In this document: piece after piece, positions 1 through 5,456 of the stretch | Layout: the number at the start of each line of letters is the position of its first letter | Numbering within the stretch: position 1 is the stretch's first letter | NCBI GenBank assembly: GCA_003233025.1 | Contig: QIKS01000135.1 | Span: 1-5,456, forward strand | Direction of reading: 5' to 3' | Origin: Hellea balneolensis | GTDB taxonomy: Bacteria; Pseudomonadota; Alphaproteobacteria; Caulobacterales; Maricaulaceae | DNA length: 5,456 nucleotides | Translations under genes and position numbers: made by a program | The notes under the pieces: model-generated | Told to the model about the DNA's origin: nothing | The model's input: the letters and a program-made list of their open reading frames with translations, nothing else | Database searches by the model: none

Positions 1-1506
1 CCTTATTTGGTTTGGCAATTGGGGGGTGACCGGTTTTTGGGCATTGCCGTGATGATGCTGGGCACTGGGTTTTTACAAGCCTTGCGACAATACCCATATC
101 CTGCGCGACCGGCAATTCTTGTGAGCATGCCGTATATAGCTTTAATGGCGTGGTTTTTGTATGAGATGCGGCTGGAACCGATATTTTTAATCTCGACATT
201 GGCGGCACTCGCATTTTTGGCGGCAATTTCCGGGCTTATTTATTCAGGCCACAAAGCGCGCAAATCGATTGTCGAATATAAACTTAAGCAAGATAGCCTT
301 CGGGCCGACATTAAGGCCGCACGAGATCAGGCTGAACAGGCAAATCTTGCCAAATCTGCATTCCTGGCAAATATGAGCCACGAATTGCGGACACCCCTAA
401 ACGGCATTTTAGGGCTTTCCGATGTGTTGTTGAGCGAAGGAATAGCGCCTGGGCGGGCTCGGAAAGTTGAGTTGATCCATGAAAGTGGTAAAAATTTACT
501 CACATTGTTGAATGATATTTTGGATATCTCAAAAATAGAAGCCGACAATATGGAGTTGGAAATTGATCGGTTGGATTTACTAAAATATTTACGGGAATCC
601 CATGCATTTTGGCATCCGCTAGCAAGTAAGAAAAACATAAATCTGGTTTACCAAAAGCAAAAAAATTTACCACTTCATATTGTCACTGACAAATTACGTT
701 TACGGCAATGTTTGTGTAACCTTGTCAGCAATGCCATTAAATTCACGCCAGAGAACGGCACCGTAACTGTAACCACAGCCGGGCGTAAAACCGATAATGG
801 TTATAAGCTGGAAATTTCGGTGCAGGACAACGGTATTGGCATTGGCGAAGAAAATATAAATAAACTATTTCAGCCCTTTACACAGGCGGATAGCAGTACA
901 ACACGAGAATTTGGCGGCACAGGTCTGGGGCTGGCGATTACGCGTAAATTGTGTCAGATGATGGGCGGCGATGTGAAAGTGCAAAGCCGTCTCGGCCGGG
1001 GCAGTGTTTTTAAGATGTCAGTGCTGGCCGAAATTACCAAAGAAAAGCAGGGAGAATCTATCCCGCTTTCCCTTGATATCTCTGCGTCATCGGCGCCGTG
1101 TGTATTTCAGGGCAAAACATGCCTGATTGTAGAAGATAATGAGGTGAATTTGGAAGTTTTGCTGTTAATGCTTGAGCCTTATCAGTTACAAATGACGGTT
1201 GCCCGAAATGGACGGGAGGCGATTGATATGCTTGATGTTCAAAATTTCGATTTCGTGCTTATGGATATGCAAATGCCCGTTTTAGGCGGGCTTGAAGCTA
1301 TGGCTGAAATCAGAGCAAGCGGTAAGAAATACGCAAATATACCGATCATTGCCATGACTGCCAACGCTATGAGCGGTGATCGTAAAAAATATTTGCAAAT
1401 GGGTATGGATGAATATTTCTCCAAGCCCATAAGCCGTGAGGAGTTGGTTCGCACAATCAGCGCAGTGGTCCAGGCAGATATGCCCTTAACCGCTGATGTT
1501 GCCTAA
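1..1506 (+). CDS. Hybrid sensor histidine kinase/response regulator, 5'-truncated by the window edge
   Basis: This is an inner-membrane sensor kinase that autophosphorylates on histidine and passes the phosphate to its own receiver domain. The frame is open to the first base and the earliest possible start (TTG at 7) has no ribosome binding site, so the gene almost certainly begins upstream. Numbering residues from position 7, hydrophobic segments lie near 10-25, 36-52 and 58-79, and a charged, probably coiled-coil linker near 83-118. The HisKA H-box has SHELRTP with phospho-acceptor H125. The HATPase domain shows the N-box (N238, N242), G1 (DNGIGIG, D274), F-box (LFQPF, 288-292) and G2 (GGTGLGLA, 303-310). 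The C-terminal receiver has acidic E376/D377, phospho-acceptor D420 in LMDMQMP, T451 and K473. All catalytic residues are present. There is no C-terminal HPt domain, so output probably needs a separate HPt protein or works by receiver feedback. The input signal is unknown because the sensory part is outside the window. Family assignment is secure; the specific pathway is not. Confidence 0.95.
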   Translation, partial: PYLVWQLGGDRFLGIAVMMLGTGFLQALRQYPYPARPAILVSMPYIALMAWFLYEMRLEPIFLISTLAALAFLAAISGLIYSGHKARKSIVEYKLKQDSLRADIKAARDQAEQANLAKSAFLANMSHELRTPLNGILGLSDVLLSEGIAPGRARKVELIHESGKNLLTLLNDILDISKIEADNMELEIDRLDLLKYLRESHAFWHPLASKKNINLVYQKQKNLPLHIVTDKLRLRQCLCNLVSNAIKFTPENGTVTVTTAGRKTDNGYKLEISVQDNGIGIGEENINKLFQPFTQADSSTTREFGGTGLGLAITRKLCQMMGGDVKVQSRLGRGSVFKMSVLAEITKEKQGESIPLSLDISASSAPCVFQGKTCLIVEDNEVNLEVLLLMLEPYQLQMTVARNGREAIDMLDVQNFDFVLMDMQMPVLGGLEAMAEIRASGKKYANIPIIAMTANAMSGDRKKYLQMGMDEYFSKPISREELVRTISAVVQADMPLTADVA

Positions 1507-1507
1507 C

Positions 1508-1522
1508 TTAGGCCCCTCTTAA
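1508..1522 (+). promoter_or_regulatory. CtrA-type binding box candidate
   Basis: TTAG (1508-1511), seven bases, then TTAA (1519-1522) matches the alphaproteobacterial CtrA recognition pattern TTAA-N7-TTAA at 7 of 8 fixed positions. It starts two bases after the kinase stop codon and lies about 29 bp upstream of the candidate gyrA -35. One near match can arise by chance, so this is only a candidate site. Confidence 0.25.
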
Positions 1523-1628
1523 TCTCACCATTTCTTCTCTTGCTATTTGTTTGCTGTGGCGCGCTGAAAATGCTAGATTCATCTATCAAATTTGCGCGAT
1601 TCGGCGAAGACATGCAGTTTGCATATGG

Positions 1629-1633
1629 TAGGA
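1629..1633 (+). promoter_or_regulatory. gyrA ribosome binding site deciding a TTG start
   Basis: TAGGA (1629-1633) lies four bases before TTG at 1638-1640. The TAG in it (1629-1631) is an in-frame stop, so the protein cannot extend further upstream. The ATG triplets at 1612 and 1625 are out of frame. The next in-frame ATG, at 1671 (codon 12), has a poorer upstream signal. TTG at 1638 is therefore the best start. Confidence 0.6.
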
Positions 1634-1637
1634 TATT

Positions 1638-4385
1638 TTGAGCGACGAAGACAACACATCTGAAGACGGAATGACACCGCCGCCAGGCGGCGGGGAGATC
1701 GGTGTGTCGCCGATTGATATCGAAAAGGAAATGAGCCGTTCCTATCTCGATTACGCCATGAGCGTTATCGTCAGCCGGGCCATTCCCGATGTGCGCGACG
1801 GCTTAAAGCCTGTGCATCGCCGTATCTTGTATTCCATGCATGAAAACGGGTTTACCAGCGACAAAGCCTATAAAAAATCGGCGCGGGTTGTCGGTGATGT
1901 TATTGGTAAATATCATCCCCATGGTGACAGCGCCGTTTATGACGCGCTTGTTCGCCTGGCGCAGGATTTTTCAATGCGCTTGCCTTTGCTCGACGGCCAG
2001 GGAAATTTTGGCTCCGTTGACGGTGACCGCCCGGCGGCTATGCGTTACACCGAAGTGCGCATGGACAAGCCGGCGGCGCAATTGCTGGCCGACATTGAAA
2101 AAAACACGGTCAGTTTCCAGGAAAATTATGACGCTTCCGAGAGCGAGCCGACCGTATTACCGGCGCGCTATCCCAATATTTTAGTCAATGGCGCGAGTGG
2201 TATTGCCGTGGGCATGGCGACCAATATCGCGCCCCATAATTTGGGCGAGGTTATTGATGCAACGATTGCCCTGCTGGCCGACGAGACACTTACGGACGAC
2301 GAGCTTTTAGAGATTATCCCCGGCCCTGATTTCCCAACTGGTGGTTTGATATTGGGCCAATCTGGCTCCAAGGCCGCCGTACTGAGCGGGCGCGGCTCTA
2401 TCATTATGCGCGCACGGGCAGGGATTGAGGAAATTCGCAAGGACCGGTATGCGATTGTCGTGACGGAAATTCCCTATCAGGTCAACAAAGCCAATTTGAT
2501 TAAGAAAATTGCTGAATTGGTGCGTGAAAAACGGATTGAAGGGATTTCTGATCTGCGCGACGAAAGTGACCGTGACGGTATGCGTATTGTTGTCGAGTTG
2601 AAACGCGATGCGGTCGGCGATGTTGTGCTGAACCAATTGTTCCGCTTCTCACAAATGCAGTTAAATTTCTCGGCCAATATGCTGGCGCTAAACTCAGGTC
2701 GTCCAGAGCAAATGAATGTACGCCAGATGATATCGGCGTTCCTGGCGTTTCGCGAAGAAGTTATTGCAAGGCGTTCGAAATTTGATTTGGCCAAGGCGCG
2801 CAACCGTGCCCACATTCTTGTTGGCCTGGCGACGGCGGTTTCCAATATTGACGAAGTGATTAAAATCATCCGGGGGTCCAGCAACCCCAAGGAAGCCAAA
2901 GCCAATCTTTTATCGCGCACATGGCCCGCCAAAAGCATGGCGGATTTAATCACCCTCATTGCTGATCCGCGCTCTATATTACTGGACGACGGCACTATTC
3001 AGCTTACCGATGAGCAAGCGCGGGCGATTTTGGAATTGCGCCTCCACCGCCTGACCGGGCTGGGCATGGAAGATATCACCGCCGAGGCCAAGAAATTGGC
3101 AGCGCAAATCACTGATCTTTTGGATATTTTACGCTCAAGGGCGCGGGTGCAATCGATTATCAAGGATGAGCTGAGCGAGGTGAGAGATTTGTTCGCCACG
3201 CCGCGCCGCAGTGAATTTGTTGAAGGCGGGCTTGATTTCGAAGACGAAGATTTGATCGCCGTCGAGGAAATGGTGGTGACGGTCACGGCCAGCGGTTATA
3301 TCAAACGCACCGCACTGGACACCTACCGCACCCAAAGACGCGGCGGCAAGGGCCGTGCTGGCATGGCGATGAAGGACGAGGATTATGTAACAACCCTGTT
3401 CGTTGCCTCGACCCACACGCCGGTCTTGTTTTTCTCATCAACCGGCATGGCCTATAAGCTGAAGGTTTGGAAACTGCCGATCGGCGGGCCAAACACACGC
3501 GGCAAAGCATTGGTCAATATTTTGCCCCTGGATGAGGGCGAGCAGATAAATTCCATCATGGCTTTGCCGGAGGACGAGGAAAGCTGGAAGACAATGGACA
3601 TCATGTTCGCGGCACGTTCTGGCGGGGTCAGGCGCAATTCACTGGCCGATTTCACCCGGGTTAATCGCGGCGGTAAAATTGCCATGAAACCGGATGAGGG
3701 CGACGGTATTGTTGCCGTGCGGATTTGCTCAAAAGACGATGATATTTTGCTGACAACGGCCAATGGTAAATCCATCCGCTTTAAAATGACGGATATTCGC
3801 CGTTTTGTTGGCCGCACGTCTAGCGGTGTTCGCGGTATCCGTTTGGCGGACGGGGACGAAGTGATCAGCATGGCCGTGCTGCGCCACCTCGATGTCAGCA
3901 CCGATGAAGCCCGCGCCTATATGAAATACGCAAATGCGAAACGCCGGGCGCTCAACGGTGATGAAGCCTTGGAGACAGGCGAGGACGATGACAATATCTT
4001 GTCCATGGAACGCAAGATCGAATTGGAAGTGGCCGAGCAATTCGTCTTGACCATTGCCGATGACGGCCTTGGCAAGCGTTCATCCTCTTTCGATTACCGC
4101 TGTATGAACAGGGGCGGTCAAGGGGTCAGCGCTCAGGATTTAGGCCGTAAAGACGGCGATGACGCAAAACTGGTGCGCTCATTCTCAATCACAGAAGATG
4201 ATCAGCTCATGCTTGTCACTGACGGCGGCCAACTTATCCGTTGCCCGGTCAAAAATATCAGCATTATCAGCCGCGCCTCCAAAGGTGTTACCATCTTGCG
4301 CACCAAAGAAGACGAACGCGTCGTCTCCGTCGAACGCATTGATGAGCCGGACGAGCAAGAGGACGAAGCTGAAGCCGAAGGCTAG
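1638..4385 (+). CDS. gyrA: DNA gyrase subunit A
   Basis: GyrA is the DNA-breaking and rejoining subunit of the A2B2 gyrase, which introduces negative supercoils using ATP hydrolysed by GyrB. The 915-residue product is complete and somewhat longer than the 875-residue E. coli protein. The winged-helix breakage domain holds catalytic Y137 in AAMRYTEV, preceded by R136. The quinolone-resistance region reads [11 protein letters not shown]98 and D102 match E. coli Ser83 and Asp87, the sensitive-type residues. The tower and coiled-coil regions follow to about residue 530. The C-terminal beta-pinwheel (about 538-900) carries the GyrA box QRRGGKG at 566-572, which separates GyrA from the topoisomerase IV subunit ParC. 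A charged insert at about 752-798 and an acidic tail (902-914) are consistent with alphaproteobacterial GyrA. The start is TTG. No frameshift or missing catalytic residue is seen. It is probably transcribed from its own promoter in 1507-1637. GyrB is not in the window. Confidence 0.98.
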   Translation: MSDEDNTSEDGMTPPPGGGEIGVSPIDIEKEMSRSYLDYAMSVIVSRAIPDVRDGLKPVHRRILYSMHENGFTSDKAYKKSARVVGDVIGKYHPHGDSAVYDALVRLAQDFSMRLPLLDGQGNFGSVDGDRPAAMRYTEVRMDKPAAQLLADIEKNTVSFQENYDASESEPTVLPARYPNILVNGASGIAVGMATNIAPHNLGEVIDATIALLADETLTDDELLEIIPGPDFPTGGLILGQSGSKAAVLSGRGSIIMRARAGIEEIRKDRYAIVVTEIPYQVNKANLIKKIAELVREKRIEGISDLRDESDRDGMRIVVELKRDAVGDVVLNQLFRFSQMQLNFSANMLALNSGRPEQMNVRQMISAFLAFREEVIARRSKFDLAKARNRAHILVGLATAVSNIDEVIKIIRGSSNPKEAKANLLSRTWPAKSMADLITLIADPRSILLDDGTIQLTDEQARAILELRLHRLTGLGMEDITAEAKKLAAQITDLLDILRSRARVQSIIKDELSEVRDLFATPRRSEFVEGGLDFEDEDLIAVEEMVVTVTASGYIKRTALDTYRTQRRGGKGRAGMAMKDEDYVTTLFVASTHTPVLFFSSTGMAYKLKVWKLPIGGPNTRGKALVNILPLDEGEQINSIMALPEDEESWKTMDIMFAARSGGVRRNSLADFTRVNRGGKIAMKPDEGDGIVAVRICSKDDDILLTTANGKSIRFKMTDIRRFVGRTSSGVRGIRLADGDEVISMAVLRHLDVSTDEARAYMKYANAKRRALNGDEALETGEDDDNILSMERKIELEVAEQFVLTIADDGLGKRSSSFDYRCMNRGGQGVSAQDLGRKDGDDAKLVRSFSITEDDQLMLVTDGGQLIRCPVKNISIISRASKGVTILRTKEDERVVSVERIDEPDEQEDEAEAEG

Positions 4386-4536
4386 GGGGCTTTGATATAT
4401 CTCACGGCAAGTTCGCTGCGCTCACGCCTCCGATGGGGCGCGCAGTTGCGCGGCGGGCGGTCGCCCTTGCCTCACTACGTTCGGTGCCGGAGGTGTACGG
4501 GTTAATTCTGTGGGGCGGAACGGGATTGGATGAAGG
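4386..4536. other. Intergenic GC-rich structured element
   Basis: No gene is seen between gyrA and the next ORF. Positions 4401-4500 are about 71% G+C, above both flanks. Inverted arms include an outer pair ACGCCTCCG (4424-4432) with CGGAGGTGT (4488-4496), nine pairs including one G-U. A second pair, GGCAAG (4406-4411) with CTTGCC (4466-4471), interleaves with it rather than nesting. Inside are small hairpins CGCGC/GCGCG (4439-4443 and 4448-4452, loop AGTT) and GGGC/GCCC (4455-4458 and 4463-4466, loop GGTC). No U-run follows, so it is not a standard intrinsic terminator. It could be a dispersed intergenic repeat, a factor-dependent termination region or an RNA structure. Only a genome-wide search for copies would tell. 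Confidence 0.5.
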
Positions 4537-5214
4537 ATGAAAGTTTTTAAGCATTTGTGGTGGATTATTTTATTGGTGCTTGTTGGTGCACTTGTTTATT
4601 GGAGCTGGGCGACACGGGGGCGGACAAAAAGAACTTATACCGCCACGGCGGGTGTGTACGAATTGGATATGCGGGTTCAAATACGATCCAAAGAGCCAGG
4701 TAGTATTGATGGACGGATTATCAAAGGTTGGCGGATGGATATTCCCTACGCCTATATTTACAAGCGTTATGGTTTGAATGGTGTGGCACGACACAAGCGT
4801 TCCGGCGAAAAAAACAATTTTGCCATCACACTCGATACGATGCTTGACCCCGAAACTATGACGTTAAATCCACATCCAAATCGGAGATCGGGAGCAGGAG
4901 AATATGCGGTAACTATAAGCTTGAATAATGCTATGATGCCTAGAAAGCGGCACAGTGTAGATCAGTGCTTGAATTATGATGAATGGGCGGAAATATTTGA
5001 TAATCGGACGCGCAATTTTCCTGCTTGCCGAGAAGATGTCGCAACGAAAAGATGCTCTGCCTCCATGCACGTAGATGGCTGGAGTGTAAAGGTGACTTTG
5101 GATAAAAAGCTTTATTATGATCGTCAACAATATTGCGAAGTCGTCAAAGAGTTTTTGCAATCATTGACTGTGTCGAGAGACAATCTGATTTTAGAAAAAC
5201 CAACAGCAAAATAG
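4537..5214 (+). CDS. Uncharacterised single-pass membrane-anchored protein
   Basis: I do not recognise this 225-residue protein. It has a short basic N-terminus (K2, K5), a hydrophobic helix at about residues 8-25 and a basic stretch after it (R27, R29, K31, R32). No clear signal-peptidase site is seen, so an uncleaved anchor is likely. The rest is soluble and mixed in character, with many beta-prone stretches. It contains exactly four cysteines (C144, C164, C173, C200), all in the C-terminal half, which would suit two disulfides in an extracytoplasmic domain. Topology is uncertain because the charge is heavier after the helix. The ATG at 4537 is chosen because it places the helix at the N-terminus. 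A GGA at 4528-4530 is a reasonable but weak ribosome binding site, and AAGG directly abuts the ATG. The gene is more AT-rich than gyrA. A small ORF follows 9 nt after its stop, suggesting a shared operon. That the ORF is coding is likely; its function is unknown. Confidence 0.75.
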   Translation: MKVFKHLWWIILLVLVGALVYWSWATRGRTKRTYTATAGVYELDMRVQIRSKEPGSIDGRIIKGWRMDIPYAYIYKRYGLNGVARHKRSGEKNNFAITLDTMLDPETMTLNPHPNRRSGAGEYAVTISLNNAMMPRKRHSVDQCLNYDEWAEIFDNRTRNFPACREDVATKRCSASMHVDGWSVKVTLDKKLYYDRQQYCEVVKEFLQSLTVSRDNLILEKPTAK

Positions 5215-5223
5215 GGGAAGAAA

Positions 5224-5358
5224 ATGCTAAATTTAAACACCACAGATGATAATAGATTGTCACTTACAGAGCAAGAATTGCAAATTTTGAGCGATGTATT
5301 GGCGACGCAGGACCGGGCTGGGCGCTGTCTTTTCTCGCGACAACTATTCTCGGCATAA
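5224..5358 (+). CDS. Small ORF, 44 aa; possibly the front of a frameshifted small membrane protein
   Basis: ATG at 5224 follows a strong ribosome binding site, GGGGAAG (5214-5220), which overlaps the last base of the preceding stop codon; the gap between the genes is 9 nt, so translational coupling is likely. The ORF ends at TAA 5356-5358. The first about 31 residues are hydrophilic and look helical (SLTEQELQILSDVLATQDR). After that the frame gives a poor Arg/Cys/Phe-rich end, whereas other frames give strongly hydrophobic text: ALSFLATTILGII from about 5322, then AIILAIIVFSLKKR from about 5363. Adding one base near 5317-5322 and one in the T-run near 5359-5362 would join these into a 70-residue protein ending at TGA 5432-5434, with a soluble N-terminus and one long membrane helix. 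Whether this is decay, sequencing error or a genuine 44-residue product cannot be decided here. No family is recognised. Confidence 0.4.
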   Translation: MLNLNTTDDNRLSLTEQELQILSDVLATQDRAGRCLFSRQLFSA

Positions 5359-5386
5359 TTTTGCCATAATTCTCGCCATAATTGTT
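5352..5386. repeat. Short tandem repeat, 12-bp unit, three copies
   Basis: The units are GGCATAATTTT (5352-5362, 11 bp), GCCATAATTCTC (5363-5374) and GCCATAATTGTT (5375-5386). CATAATT recurs at 5354, 5365 and 5377. The second and third units are 12 bp and, read in one frame, encode Ala-Ile-Ile-Leu and Ala-Ile-Ile-Val. The first unit is one base short, which shifts the frame. This fits a coding repeat within a membrane helix better than a regulatory repeat, although an AT-rich binding array is an alternative. Confidence 0.6.
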
Positions 5387-5402
5387 TTTTCACTTAAAAA
5401 AC
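5384..5402. repeat. Perfect 7-bp inverted repeat
   Basis: GTTTTTT (5384-5390) and AAAAAAC (5396-5402) are perfect inverted arms around the loop CACTT. The stem is nearly all A-U, so it would be a weak hairpin. It lies just before the ribosome binding site of the next gene. It may only reflect low-complexity sequence. Confidence 0.4.
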
Positions 5403-5415
5403 GGAGCGCACTATC

Positions 5416-5456
5416 ATGGCACATCATGGACTGATGGGACTACAAGGTCTCAACCA
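5416..5456 (+). CDS. Start of a gene cut by the right edge, unknown product
   Basis: ATG at 5416 is preceded by GGAG (5403-5406) nine bases upstream, a good ribosome binding site, and the frame stays open to the window end. Only 13 codons are visible (MAHHGLMGLQGLN), too few to recognise a family. Two histidines and several glycines and leucines stand out, but no function can be drawn from them. If the upstream small protein really extends to 5434, the two would overlap by 19 nt in different frames, as in tightly coupled operons. Confidence 0.5.
   Translation, partial: MAHHGLMGLQGLN

Larger units (their letters stand above)
1507..1637 (+). promoter_or_regulatory. gyrA upstream region with candidate sigma-70-like promoter
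   Basis: This 131-bp gap separates the kinase stop from the gyrA start. The best promoter I can see is TTGCTG (1551-1556), a 17-bp spacer, then TAGATT (1574-1579). That matches the sigma-70 consensus at 3 of 6 and 4 of 6 positions, so it is weak evidence. GATTC occurs at 1576-1580, overlapping the candidate -10, and again at 1598-1602. I see no convincing intrinsic terminator for the kinase gene, so read-through into gyrA is possible. Confidence 0.3.

Noticed and set aside
1671..1673. ATG as an alternative gyrA start (codon 12)
   Set aside because: The upstream sequence is a weaker ribosome binding site than TAGGA before the TTG at 1638. It remains possible, and removing the acidic leader would not affect conserved domains.
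2477..2995. 172-codon open frame on the minus strand inside gyrA
   Set aside because: It lies wholly antisense to a clearly conserved gyrA and its translation shows no recognisable domain; such frames are common opposite GC-biased genes.
4372..4393. Possible intrinsic terminator at the gyrA end (AGCC/GGCT hairpins around the stop codon, then CTTTG)
   Set aside because: The stems are only 4-5 bp, mutually exclusive, and are followed by just three T bases, which is too weak to call a terminator.
4530..4550. Six-codon ORF (ATG at 4530) overlapping the start of the 225-residue gene
   Set aside because: It is far too short and is explained by the chance GGATGAAGGATG sequence; nothing suggests a regulatory leader peptide.
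5359..5365. Programmed -1 frameshifting in the small ORF region
   Set aside because: Neither shift point has the canonical X XXY YYZ slippery heptamer in the right phase, and no clear downstream structure is present, so base loss or error is simpler.
5384..5402. Inverted repeat GTTTTTT/AAAAAAC as an intrinsic terminator
   Set aside because: The stem is almost entirely A-U and it sits immediately before a ribosome binding site, so efficient termination there is unlikely.
1..5456. CRISPR array, tRNA, rRNA, transposase or phage attachment site
   Set aside because: No spaced direct repeats of suitable length, no cloverleaf or rRNA signature and no transposase-like ORF were seen anywhere in the window.

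Overview
The window reads as a piece of an alphaproteobacterial chromosome. The main evidence is a complete DNA gyrase A subunit (positions 1638-4385) with a charged insert in its C-terminal domain and an acidic tail, as in alphaproteobacterial GyrA. The methylation motif GANTC is also unusually rare: I count only four copies, two of them just upstream of gyrA. I cannot place the organism below class level. Base composition is mixed: moderate in gyrA, clearly more AT-rich in the flanking genes, and about 71% G+C in one 100-bp intergenic block.

Layout: all supported genes lie on the + strand. (1) 1-1506: the 3' part of a membrane-bound hybrid histidine kinase (membrane helices, HisKA, HATPase, receiver domain), cut by the left edge. 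(2) 1507-1637: intergenic, with the probable gyrA promoter, two GANTC sites, a near-consensus CtrA-type box, a small hairpin, and a ribosome binding site that sets a TTG start. (3) 1638-4385: gyrA, intact, with sensitive-type residues at the two main quinolone-resistance positions. (4) 4386-4536: intergenic, holding a very GC-rich element with nested and interleaved inverted repeats. (5) 4537-5214: an unrecognised 225-residue protein with one N-terminal membrane segment. (6) 5224-5358: a small ORF with a good ribosome binding site 9 nt after the previous stop, possibly the intact front of a broken small membrane protein whose remainder runs to 5434 through a 12-bp tandem repeat. (7) 5416-5456: the start of another gene, cut by the right edge.

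Functionally, gyrA is a housekeeping gene flanked by an apparently unrelated signalling gene and by a short AT-rich cluster of unknown genes that probably forms its own transcription unit. I see no defence system, CRISPR array, transposase, tRNA or rRNA. The points most worth checking are the GANTC distribution (possible CcrM/GcrA control of gyrA), the structured GC-rich element after gyrA, and the small membrane-protein remnant near the right end.
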